A stretch of 64,000 bases of DNA from Patescibacteria group bacterium (GTDB lineage: Bacteria; Patescibacteriota; Microgenomatia; UBA8517). Position 1 is the first letter of the stretch, and every line of letters starts with the position of its first letter. Both the position numbers and the translations under genes were made by a program. The notes under the pieces are model-generated. The model saw only the letters and a list, made by a program, of their open reading frames with translations. It had not been told where the DNA came from and ran no database searches. This document shows positions 51,241 to 59,914 of this stretch, one piece after another. The stretch spans positions 620,001-684,000 of the forward strand of contig DASZQR010000010.1 of NCBI GenBank assembly GCA_035549555.1. The letters are read 5' to 3'.

Positions 51241-54200
51241 CTATTGTTTTCTTAAATATCCAGTAATTTGTGATAACGCAAAACATCCATGAGCAACTCT
51301 CACCGCTCCAGGTCCAATATAATTAGCATCAGCACAGCTAATTAATGCTCCGTCAACTGATTCTACCACGCCAATATGCCCTGCTGTTCCAGAACTGCAA
51401 TTTGGAGTTCCATCAATTATAAAAAAATCTCCTGCAGCAATTCCTGCGGTTCCGTGTATTGCTGTATAACCGCTTGGTGGTGTATAAAGATAACCGCAAG
51501 CTTTTGGGTGATTAAGTAAAAAGTTTTGACTATAAGCATAAGCGGCGCTTGCTGCAACCAGAGCTGTACATTGAAGATTAAAATTATTTGCAGTAACATC
51601 GTGAATTGGTTTTACTACAGGAGCTGGTAATGAACTTACAAAACCGCTCCAATTTGTGGATGTAAACATAGTCGAATTTAGAGGATTTAAATTAGATTGA
51701 ATCAGGGCATCAACTATACAAACTGCAGCAGCAGCTGGATTTCCTGGAATAGAAGCAGTATCGCATGGCTCACTAATATTAACTCCTCCGCCTGTTCCTA
51801 GCGAAAAACCAGTCCCTTGAGGTACCACATAGGCTCCGCTATTTATAATAAATAAAATTAAAGCAACAATAACTGGAATTCCAATTAAAGCAGCAATAAA
51901 TGGCCCAATAATTGCCGTCGCAAACGCTGTTCCAAGTGCTGCAATTCCTCCAGTAACTGTCGCTACAGCTCCTTCTATTGTTCCAGCTGTTAATCCTCCT
52001 GCAAGTCCTGCCCCAACTACTGCCCCTCCCAAAACTCCGAATCCTCCAAAAACAACTCCTCCAACTAATGCACCAATTCCGGCAAAAATAGGAACAATAT
52101 ATTTCTTAATTAAAGGTAGAATTTTACTAACCAAAAATCCTGTAATTAAAGCTCCAAGAGGTGTTGCAATAAATCCGGCAAGTGCGCCTAATGCTCCGGT
52201 GGCAGCTGTAGCAGCCCCAGCTGCAGTGGTTGCGGTAGCGGCTGCAGCTCCAGTTCCTGCAACTGCTAGTTCTGTTCCGCCAACTGCCGTAGCAGCAACT
52301 ACTCCACCTTCTGCTCCAAGGCTTGCTGCAGTTGTTAATCCTTCAGCAAAAATTCCCGTTCCAAGCTCTGCTACACCACTTTCAGCGAGAGCTGCAACTG
52401 CTTGAGGAGCTCCCAAATAAAAAGTTGTTGCTCCTTCAGCAAGAAGTGTTGCTCCAGCCTGTCCTCCTGTAATAATAAAAACAGGTACCCCTTGCGCCCC
52501 TCCAAGTGATATGTACCCAGCAAGTTGTCCTACAACTCCTTCGCTTATCGTTACTCCTGTTGCACCAGGTAATGCAAAACTAGTTGATGGAAGCATTGCG
52601 TTTGAGATTTGCAGAAGTCGGGGATTAAAAACTTGTGTTGCTATTGCATTACTACTTGCTTCAGCTACAATTGACGATGCAATTGTAAATCCTGCATAAG
52701 ATCCAATACTTGCATCAAAAATAAAAGGAATAATTTCAGGCTGCGCTAGTTGTATTGCAGTTTCAGCAGAAGTAATAATAGTTTCTTGGTTCCTAAAAAA
52801 CTTTTGATATAAATCATATGCTTTATTAAAATCAAACTCATAACCTTTTTTATTTTCTTCTTCTTCAACTTCTTGAAATTTTTCAAGAGGATCTCCTCTC
52901 AAAGCAGTTATTATGTTTTTGTCATATTCTGCTGACAATCCATTTTCAATAAAATCTTCTTCAGTAGCAGCTCTTATTCTTAATTTCTCCATTTTCGCAG
53001 CTATAATTTGTGCATCTGGAATATTTTGATAGATAGACGATTTAGGGTCGGTTGCAGGTCCTAATATGGCAACTGGGTTAGCTGGTTTTTGTATTTGTGA
53101 AAGCAATACTTGTCTGTCTTCTATTGTTTTTCCTTCAACCTGCTTTGCTAAAGGTTCTAATTTTTCTGCATTGTCGCGAGAAATTTCTGTTGAAATCTGA
53201 TTAACTTGTTTGGGAGTCAAATTTTTTACCAGCCCTGAATTTCTTAAGTTACTCGCAATTTTAGTTGCCTTATCTTCAATAAATTGTTCTCTGCTAGTTT
53301 GTAATTCTTGAAGATCGTTATCTAAAATTCTTACTTCTTCTTTATTTAAAACAACAGGCACAGTTTTTTGTTCTGGCGCTACAATAATTGGCTCAGCAAG
53401 CCTTACTCTTGCGACTACCTCATCGTTATCAATTTTTCTTCCCTCCTTAATAACTTCATCAACTAATTTATCTACTTTTTCTTGAGCTTCTGCTGTTAAT
53501 TTTTCGCTTGCAGAACTAGTAACAGCCTGAATTATTTCCTCTCTTACTTCTTCTTTTGATTTAGGTTGATCTTCAAAAGCTTTTATTTTTCTTAAATCAG
53601 GAACAATTCCGCGATCAGTGTAATCATTTACAGCTTGTGTGATTCTTTCTTCTGTCTCTGCAGGAAGCACTTCATTTTTTACTGCAATACTTTTTCGCAG
53701 TTCTTCTGCAACTCTTGTTTTAAATTGAGGAGTTGTCTTATTTAAATTATTAATTCTTTGTTGAACTAACTCTTTTGCTTGTTCATTAGTTATTTTTTGT
53801 TGTTTTGCAGTTCGCTTTACAGTTTCCTGAATAAACCTTTGATCATCTTGACGGATCATTTGTCTGATTTGTGCTTCATCTTCAAGCTTCATTTGGTAAG
53901 CTTTTGCTTCCTCTTGTCTTTCAAAGCTGCCAACAAACTCATCGTAAAGTCTCGCTTGTTCTTTTTTGTCAGCAATATATTTATCAAGAGCTGCAACCAA
54001 ATCTTTTGAATTAAGTGGAACTGTTACGCTTGGTTGCGGGGGAGGAGCTACAGGTTTATTTTCTTCAGCAAGTTTTTCTCTATAAAGCTTATTTAATACA
54101 GAAATTGCTTTATTAATATCTTCTTGATTGGTTACATCTAAGATAAAATCAATAAGTTCATCTTTTTTTATCTTCCCATAAGATATTTCTTGAGGATGTT

Positions 54201-54270
54201 GTGTAAAGTATGAAAAAGATTCTAAAGCAAGTCCTAAATTCTCTGAATTAATAAGTTCAAGCGGAACCAT
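51241..54270 (-). CDS. Giant multidomain membrane protein with C-terminal CHAP domain
   Basis: 1009 residues. The N-terminal half (about 1-490) is charged and helical, rich in Gln/Glu/Lys, with coiled-coil-like stretches. A middle region (about 500-850) is strongly hydrophobic and Ala/Gly-rich (several helices). The C-terminus (about 880-1009) is a CHAP/NlpC-type amidase domain: Cys in NLQCTALVAAS (about 900), His in GHIGVVESVDG (about 963), and AGDFFIIDG. This fits a cell-wall-remodelling factor fused to a membrane channel, as in VirB6/TrbL-plus-hydrolase pairs. TATAAT lies five bases before the ATG. Confidence 0.82.
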   Translation of the reverse strand: MVPLELINSENLGLALESFSYFTQHPQEISYGKIKKDELIDFILDVTNQEDINKAISVLNKLYREKLAEENKPVAPPPQPSVTVPLNSKDLVAALDKYIADKKEQARLYDEFVGSFERQEEAKAYQMKLEDEAQIRQMIRQDDQRFIQETVKRTAKQQKITNEQAKELVQQRINNLNKTTPQFKTRVAEELRKSIAVKNEVLPAETEERITQAVNDYTDRGIVPDLRKIKAFEDQPKSKEEVREEIIQAVTSSASEKLTAEAQEKVDKLVDEVIKEGRKIDNDEVVARVRLAEPIIVAPEQKTVPVVLNKEEVRILDNDLQELQTSREQFIEDKATKIASNLRNSGLVKNLTPKQVNQISTEISRDNAEKLEPLAKQVEGKTIEDRQVLLSQIQKPANPVAILGPATDPKSSIYQNIPDAQIIAAKMEKLRIRAATEEDFIENGLSAEYDKNIITALRGDPLEKFQEVEEEENKKGYEFDFNKAYDLYQKFFRNQETIITSAETAIQLAQPEIIPFIFDASIGSYAGFTIASSIVAEASSNAIATQVFNPRLLQISNAMLPSTSFALPGATGVTISEGVVGQLAGYISLGGAQGVPVFIITGGQAGATLLAEGATTFYLGAPQAVAALAESGVAELGTGIFAEGLTTAASLGAEGGVVAATAVGGTELAVAGTGAAAATATTAAGAATAATGALGALAGFIATPLGALITGFLVSKILPLIKKYIVPIFAGIGALVGGVVFGGFGVLGGAVVGAGLAGGLTAGTIEGAVATVTGGIAALGTAFATAIIGPFIAALIGIPVIVALILFIINSGAYVVPQGTGFSLGTGGGVNISEPCDTASIPGNPAAAAVCIVDALIQSNLNPLNSTMFTSTNWSGFVSSLPAPVVKPIHDVTANNFNLQCTALVAASAAYAYSQNFLLNHPKACGYLYTPPSGYTAIHGTAGIAAGDFFIIDGTPNCSSGTAGHIGVVESVDGALISCADANYIGPGAVRVAHGCFALSQITGYLRKQ

Positions 54271-54276
54271 ACCATA

Positions 54277-56031
54277 TTATACCTTCTTGTCTATTACTTC
54301 GCTCGGCTTTGTAGTTATAAGTTTATATTCTTCAGGTGATGCAACCACGCGAATTGGTGCATGGTGTGGTCCTGCAAAAAATATTCCTTCGCCAACGTTT
54401 GCTGCCATGAGAAGTTGCCTTTCTCCTTGTGAAAGATAAAACAAATCTCCAACTTTATCAATTGCAGCAGGGGATTGTTTCAATAAAACACGAAGCGATG
54501 AATTTGTAACAATAGCTTTTCCAATATCTTGTCCCAAAAAATCTTCCACATCTTGAGTTATTGTAGTAAGCCCCAAAAAATATTTACGTGCCCGCTTCAC
54601 AACGCTCCATAAAAACTGTGCCGTATCTGGATATCTCATCATAATCCAGGCTTCATCAACAATTAATAAGCGTTTCTTTTTATCTTTTTTCACTTTTGTC
54701 CATATAAAGTCTAATATTATAAACATTGCAATCGGTCGAAGTACTTCCTGAAGGTCTTGAATAGAAAATACAGTAAAAGGGTTTGTAATATCAATATTTG
54801 TTTGTTGATCAAAAATTCCAACAAATGATCCTTTTACATATTTTTCAATTCGTGCAGCAAGGTCAAGTGCTTCAGGTACTTCCATTCCAATCAATGTTTT
54901 ATAAAGATCCTCAATAAGCGGCGGCTCTTTAGTTTGTGTCCCAGGGTCTTGTGTAATCCCTTTAGAGCGGTATGTCATTACAAGAGCGCGGTCAAGCATG
55001 GCATCCTGTGTTGCATTTAGTTCTCCCATAATAACTCTGAAAAGTGAATGCAGCGAAAGTATTTTAAGTCCAAGTTGGTTTTCTCCCTCTTCATAAATCT
55101 GCGACAAATCAAAAGGATTAATTTTAGCAGGACTATTAAAAGAAAAAGAAATATATTCTCCGCCCACTGCATCAGTTAAAGGTTTATATTCCGCCTCAGG
55201 GTCAATAATGATTATTTCGCTTCCAAGCATTAAAGATCGTACACTTTCAAGTTTCACAAAGAAAGATTTTCCAGCTCCAGAAGTAGCAAAGATTGTCATA
55301 TTATAATTTTCCAAACTAAAGCGATCAAAAATAATAAATGATTCATTTTGAGGATTTATTCCATAAAGAATTCCTGTATCAGAAGACAATTCTGCAGATG
55401 TAAAAGGAAATGTTGTGGCAAGAGAAGTTGTATCCATGTTTCTCGTTATTGAAAGTCTGTCAAATCCAATCGGTCCTGTAGACAAAAACCCTCTCTCCAT
55501 ATCAAGAGAAGCTTTTTTGCCTACAATCAAAAGTGATCCAAGCGTTGATTCTACTTGTTTTGTTACATGGTTAAGTTCTTCCAAGGTTGCAGCAGGAATA
55601 GTTATATAAAATGAAAACTCAAAAAATCTTTCAGCTCCTTTCACAAGCTGCTCCTGAAGCGCTCGCGCATCTTCTAGTTTTGCCTCAGTTGATGGATTAA
55701 CTATTTTCCCGCGCTGTATATCAGTTGATATTTCAGCTTCCATTTCTGTAATTTTTCTTTTCAAATCATCAAGTACATCTTTGCCTTCAACTGGATAAAT
55801 ATAAAAAGAAATATCCATTGAATGATTAAAATTAATAACAGGTTCAAGCCATCCTGGAGTTACAAATCTCGGATACCCTCCCACAAAAAGAGTTCGAAGA
55901 TAAGTGTCTCCAATTTTTACATAATCAAAATCAATCTCAAATTCTTTTGGAGCAATAATATCTTGAACGCTCATTTCACCTTTTGCATATTCAATTAATG
56001 GATTCGAAATCTGTGGTTTAGAGTTTTTCAT
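54277..56031 (-). CDS. VirB4/TraC-type conjugation ATPase
   Basis: 584 residues. Walker A is seen in ATSGAGKSFF (about 249-258), Walker B in LLIVDEAWIMM (about 460), and the RecA-like core motif IIDPEAEYKPL between them. The C-terminal VirB4 motif TITQDVEDFL follows. The N-terminal part (about 1-200) carries the VirB4 domain (IDFDYVKIGDTYLRTLFVGGYPR). The gene starts four bases inside the preceding TraC-like gene, so the ATPase appears split from an N-terminal partner. In type IV secretion VirB4 powers pilus assembly or substrate transfer. Confidence 0.92.
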   Translation of the reverse strand: MKNSKPQISNPLIEYAKGEMSVQDIIAPKEFEIDFDYVKIGDTYLRTLFVGGYPRFVTPGWLEPVINFNHSMDISFYIYPVEGKDVLDDLKRKITEMEAEISTDIQRGKIVNPSTEAKLEDARALQEQLVKGAERFFEFSFYITIPAATLEELNHVTKQVESTLGSLLIVGKKASLDMERGFLSTGPIGFDRLSITRNMDTTSLATTFPFTSAELSSDTGILYGINPQNESFIIFDRFSLENYNMTIFATSGAGKSFFVKLESVRSLMLGSEIIIIDPEAEYKPLTDAVGGEYISFSFNSPAKINPFDLSQIYEEGENQLGLKILSLHSLFRVIMGELNATQDAMLDRALVMTYRSKGITQDPGTQTKEPPLIEDLYKTLIGMEVPEALDLAARIEKYVKGSFVGIFDQQTNIDITNPFTVFSIQDLQEVLRPIAMFIILDFIWTKVKKDKKKRLLIVDEAWIMMRYPDTAQFLWSVVKRARKYFLGLTTITQDVEDFLGQDIGKAIVTNSSLRVLLKQSPAAIDKVGDLFYLSQGERQLLMAANVGEGIFFAGPHHAPIRVVASPEEYKLITTKPSEVIDKKV

Positions 56032-56768
56032 TTGATTCCTTTATCAGTAATTGCTGGCGGCGTCGGATTATAAAATTCATAAAATAATTCTATTAATTGG
56101 TTTGTATTTAATTGTGTTAATTTTATAGAAAGTCTTCCAGCCTGTCTTGTTAAATGATCTCGTTTTGGATAAAGCGCCACTTGTGCTTTTTTCAAAATAT
56201 AACTTTTAGGAAAGGGAAGTGGCCCTCGTTTTGTGACTGTCGAAAAAGATTGTTTAGCTCCAAGTTCCAGTGGAGAAAATGGTACAACGATAAAAAATCG
56301 CTTTCCTAAAACATTTTTCTTTTTAACAATCTCAGCAATAAAAGTCCTATAAGAGTTCATAACAACCTGTAGTTTAGGATTGGAAATCTTGTTAGCAGCT
56401 TCAGCTAAATAAGTTAAATAATTGCTTATATCTTTTCGCTGAGATCTAACAAGTATTTGTATTGAAAAAGAAAGTGAATTAAGAAGTGCAGCATATGAAT
56501 AAACTACGGCTTGTTGTTCTTTTTCAGATAACAATCCAAAGTTAAGTGAAGTAGTTTCCATGACCAAAGCTGCTCCTCCATCTTTAAATAAAACTAAATC
56601 GTCAGTTATATCAGCAATTGGAAGTTCATCCTGTGTTGTAGAAATAAGCGGTAAATCAGGAAGATTCAAAAAAGGAATCTTTCCAATCATGTTTTTTGCA
56701 TTATCAACTGTTTTGTTGGGAGTTTTTTGTATTGGTTGAGACTGATTTTGTTGATTGTTGTTTTGCAT
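56028..56768 (-). CDS. TraC-like (VirB4-N-terminal-like) protein
   Basis: 246 residues, no membrane helix. It resembles the N-terminal CagE/TrbE/VirB4-like half seen beside CPR VirB4 genes: IPFLNLPDLPLISTTQDELPIADITDDLVLFKDGGAALVMET, and SEKEQQAVVYSYAALLNSLSFSIQILV. It overlaps the VirB4 gene by four bases and starts one base after the PrgI gene. It probably forms the membrane-proximal part of the ATPase. Confidence 0.78.
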   Translation of the reverse strand: MQNNNQQNQSQPIQKTPNKTVDNAKNMIGKIPFLNLPDLPLISTTQDELPIADITDDLVLFKDGGAALVMETTSLNFGLLSEKEQQAVVYSYAALLNSLSFSIQILVRSQRKDISNYLTYLAEAANKISNPKLQVVMNSYRTFIAEIVKKKNVLGKRFFIVVPFSPLELGAKQSFSTVTKRGPLPFPKSYILKKAQVALYPKRDHLTRQAGRLSIKLTQLNTNQLIELFYEFYNPTPPAITDKGIK

Positions 56769-56769
56769 T

Positions 56770-57990
56770 TTAATTTATTGCTTTTGCTCGAATAGCAATT
56801 GGCTGAATAATACCTCCGTTTACTTCAAATTCAATCGGTTCAAAATTATATCCTTCTTTTTCAAGTACGATATTATATTTTCCGTTAATTAGCGGTGTAA
56901 CAATCAAAAAGTGTCCTGCCTTATTTGTGCGAAGTGCTCGTACAGCTCGTCCTTCAGCATCCTTTATTTCAAGTATAGCCCCTTCAATTATATGACTTGT
57001 TGAATCCATCACTTGACCAGAAATTGTATTAGGGATTGTAGGCAAAGAAGGTGGTGCAGCGTTCACTGAAAAGCTAGCTTGTTGTGCATCGCCAACTGCA
57101 CCCCCAATAAGTGTTGGGTTTACAGCAGTTTGAGTGATATCAATCTTTTCAACAGGTCTTTTAATTTCTTGTACTACAATTTTTGGTCTCTCTTCAATTG
57201 TTGGTTCAACAGATATTGGTCCGCTTGTTGGAACAACAACTTCCTTGGGTTGTTGTACGGACGGCGTAGCTTGTATTGGAGTTTCTCCGCCTTGAATGTG
57301 TTCTGTCAAAATATCTCCTGAGCTATTTGTGTTAAAGCTTGCTGTGACATTTATTCTTGAATTGTCAGTGTTTGCGTTTATCTGTGGAATTGTTTGCGTG
57401 TTTGTAGTTTGTGTTTGTGTTGAATCGCTCTGCGAAGCAGAATTAATAGGGTTAGGATTAAAGCTTGGGTGATTGATCACTGTTTCGTTATGTGTTTGTA
57501 TTTCTTGTTTTGTTTCTATAGCTGGAGTAGCGGTTTGTGAAACAGTTGGATTAAAAACCCCCGCAAGTTTAGATAGATACGAGCTCTCAGATGAATCGAG
57601 TTTATTCAAAAATGGAATATTTGAAACAGGGTTTGTTTTTGTATTTTGGGTTGATGCTCCAGTATTTTCAGTCGCGCTCTCATCTGCAAAATATTTAACG
57701 TCCTGTTTTTTATCCCAATGAAATTGAGTAGGCGAGTATACAGATCTAAAAAAGGCAAATATCCATTGTTCAAGTGGACGTTCCTCAAGTGGTACAAAAG
57801 CAAGTGCGGCGCCAAGTCCGCAAGATATTAAAATTAATGGAAGTTTAATTATCCCTGGAAGCCCAGTTGCATAAAATAAAACTGCAACCAAGACTCCTCC
57901 TCCAATTTCCAAAAACTGCTTCAGCGTCATGTCCCCCACAAGGTGAAACTGATAGCTACTAATATTTTGTGGTACTGGATGCTGTTCCAT
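56770..57990 (-). CDS. PrgI-family membrane protein with carboxypeptidase-regulatory-like C-terminus
   Basis: 406 residues. An N-terminal PrgI domain with two helices (about 20-70): FHLVGDMTLKQFLEIGGGVLVAVLFY and PLEERPLEQWIFAFFRSVYSP. A long, low-complexity Gln/Thr/Asn/Pro linker (about 100-320) follows, and then a carboxypeptidase D regulatory-like beta-sandwich (SGQVMDSTSHIIEGAILEIKDAEG; GKYNIVLEKEGYNF). PrgI sits beside VirB4 in Gram-positive and CPR T4SS loci. The cytosolic-loop topology of the fused domain is uncertain. Confidence 0.85.
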   Translation of the reverse strand: MEQHPVPQNISSYQFHLVGDMTLKQFLEIGGGVLVAVLFYATGLPGIIKLPLILISCGLGAALAFVPLEERPLEQWIFAFFRSVYSPTQFHWDKKQDVKYFADESATENTGASTQNTKTNPVSNIPFLNKLDSSESSYLSKLAGVFNPTVSQTATPAIETKQEIQTHNETVINHPSFNPNPINSASQSDSTQTQTTNTQTIPQINANTDNSRINVTASFNTNSSGDILTEHIQGGETPIQATPSVQQPKEVVVPTSGPISVEPTIEERPKIVVQEIKRPVEKIDITQTAVNPTLIGGAVGDAQQASFSVNAAPPSLPTIPNTISGQVMDSTSHIIEGAILEIKDAEGRAVRALRTNKAGHFLIVTPLINGKYNIVLEKEGYNFEPIEFEVNGGIIQPIAIRAKAIN

Positions 57991-58119
57991 TTTAAAAAAC
58001 TATGCCTTACTTTAACTTTACTCTGTGAAGCAGTTTAAGCAACCATTATAGCATTTTCACGCACAAAACACTCCTTGTTTTTAAAGAATGAAAGTTTAAT
58101 ATGAAAATTATCTTTGTGT

Positions 58120-58200
58120 TTAAGGAAGTAGGGTGTAATTCCCTCGCAGTGCCGCTACCGTATAGTCGGAAAACTAACAAGGGTTTAATTCCGAGCAGAT
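58120..58200 (+). promoter_or_regulatory. Cobalamin-riboswitch-like leader
   Basis: Upstream of the Zn-ribbon gene: AAGGAA then AGGGTGTAATTCCCT (GGTG-AATTCC core), GCAGTGCCGCTACCGTA (the GC-x-GT-x-CCGC-AC-GTA segment) and AGTCGGAA. In order these match the conserved core of cobalamin riboswitches in a compact, arm-deleted form like the AdoCbl variants. TCGGAA can pair with TTCCGA just before the ATG and could act as an expression platform. The downstream gene has no known B12 link, so the call is tentative. Confidence 0.45.
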
Positions 58201-59193
58201 ATGGTAGATCGTCAAGAAAAAATAAATTCTCAATTTGACTTCACAGAAACAAAAAAAGTATTTGATACTGCAATCTATAAAAAATATTCTTTAAAAAAAC
58301 GCAGCTGGGTTATTGCCCACGATCTTGCCGGCCTTGTCATTGAAGCAGGAGACAGAAACTTAGAAGAAAGAATTAATCCTTGGTATATTGCTATCACTCA
58401 AGAAGGTAAAATTATTAATCTAACCTCTCGCGAAGAAGTAGCTGTCAATTTTGGTAACAACAATGAATTATCATCTGCCGAGACTGCAGGCGCAATAGAT
58501 TTTTATTATCAAAAAGCTAAGCAAGCAAAAGAAAATGAATTTATTATTTCTTTTAGTCCTTCAGGAGGTAATTCTCCCTATAAAGAATCAAGAATTAATA
58601 TTGCTAAAGTAAGACATCTTTTGGGTATGAAAGTGCTGGAGTGTTACGGAATCCCTTCGAAATTGTCTCCCCAGGATTTATTATTACTTGCTGATAAATT
58701 ATTAATTAAAGAAGGTAAAGATTTGATTTTTAATCCGGATGATTTGCGCCAAGCTGCCTTTTTAACCTCCAATTTAGATTTTTTAGATCTTGATTCGAAA
58801 GCGTTAGAAGAAATAAAAAAAGGCGCCCCAAGAAAAATTAAAAGTAGGGCAGTATGGGATGCCTTGCCAATTGCAAAGCAAATGAGTATTGAATTGGAAT
58901 TTGCAGTTCACGAAAGAGATTATATCCGCTCCGGGGCGGCAGCAGAAAGGTTAATGCAGGAAAAAGGCTGGAAAATAAACACTTATGCTTGCCCAGGTTC
59001 GCTAAATCAGGAGCTTGAGTTTCGCTTTGGAAATTATGTCATGGACGGCATGGGCAATTTTAGACAAGCAAATTTAGGCGAGAAAAAAGCCAAATACGTC
59101 AAAGAATGCCCATATTGTCACAAAGTTATTGAAAAAAAGATTGAGCCAGGGTATCAATGTTCCTGTGGCCAGGTCTTTGAAGGTGTATGTTAA
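58201..59193 (+). CDS. Unknown protein with C-terminal zinc ribbon
   Basis: 330 residues, soluble. The C-terminal CPYCHKVIEKK ... CSCGQVF forms a four-Cys zinc ribbon (C-x2-C ... C-x-C). The body contains SFSPSGGNSPYKESRINI, the helical SRAVWDALPIAKQMSIELEF, and RSGAAAERLMQEKGW. There is no membrane segment or signal. It follows the riboswitch-like leader, lies between PrgI and VirB6-like genes on the opposite strand, and converges with the next gene. It may be a cytosolic partner of the secretion system. No family is recognised. Confidence 0.65.
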   Translation: MVDRQEKINSQFDFTETKKVFDTAIYKKYSLKKRSWVIAHDLAGLVIEAGDRNLEERINPWYIAITQEGKIINLTSREEVAVNFGNNNELSSAETAGAIDFYYQKAKQAKENEFIISFSPSGGNSPYKESRINIAKVRHLLGMKVLECYGIPSKLSPQDLLLLADKLLIKEGKDLIFNPDDLRQAAFLTSNLDFLDLDSKALEEIKKGAPRKIKSRAVWDALPIAKQMSIELEFAVHERDYIRSGAAAERLMQEKGWKINTYACPGSLNQELEFRFGNYVMDGMGNFRQANLGEKKAKYVKECPYCHKVIEKKIEPGYQCSCGQVFEGVC

Positions 59194-59196
59194 ATT

Positions 59197-59850
59197 TTAA
59201 CGGTAAGATAGAAAATTAACTAAACTTTGCTGAAGATTCTGCTTTGTACCACTCTCCGGAAAACTTACAGTTGTTCCGTTAAATTCAATTTTGTTTTCAA
59301 ACAACCTTAGATTAAACACGTCGACATCTATATTTTCATCCCAACTGTCATTAATACCTGTTCCTGTTGTAGTTGTTATGCGCTTAGTAAGTTTTTGCAT
59401 TGCAAAAACTTCCAAATATGTCGTCTTTCTTAACGAATCAAGTGTATAATTTTCCAAAAACTCCTTAATTTTAATATAGTCTCTGTGTGGACTAAACAAT
59501 TTATACCCTGCGCTTGTAATTATATAGTCTCTATTAAAAGCAATCCCGAATTCAACATCAGAAACACTGTCAGCGTCCGGAAAAACATCTTTCAGTTCGT
59601 GTAATAAATTATTTACACCAAGAATTTGGCATCGCTCTCTTAATATATTTAGTCTTTTAGTTAAAGAGTATTTTGCTTCAATTTCTCCTCTAAACATATC
59701 CTTTTCTTTCGATTTAGCATTTTCTGAAGAAGTTTTGTTTAAAGTCTTTAGTTCAGCAACTTGTTGTAACCAGTCTGGTGTATCTATATTACTTTTTTGT
59801 TTGATATTATCTTTTGGTTTCTTTCCAAAAAGTCTTTCTATAAATCTCAT
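59197..59850 (-). CDS. Hypothetical cytoplasmic protein in the secretion-like region
   Basis: 217 residues from ATG 59850, chosen because TATAAT lies seven bases upstream; the longer start at 59970 runs into the divergent gene. It begins MRFIERLFGKKPKD, a basic amphipathic N-terminus. The middle is helical, and the rest is mixed (FNRDYIITSAGYKLFSPHRDYI). No family is recognised. Confidence 0.55.
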   Translation of the reverse strand: MRFIERLFGKKPKDNIKQKSNIDTPDWLQQVAELKTLNKTSSENAKSKEKDMFRGEIEAKYSLTKRLNILRERCQILGVNNLLHELKDVFPDADSVSDVEFGIAFNRDYIITSAGYKLFSPHRDYIKIKEFLENYTLDSLRKTTYLEVFAMQKLTKRITTTTGTGINDSWDENIDVDVFNLRLFENKIEFNGTTVSFPESGTKQNLQQSLVNFLSYR

Positions 59851-59914
59851 GATCAGAATTATAATCCCATAATAAAAACTAGTCAATTTTTGCCAAAAAT
59901 GGTAAAATACACTT

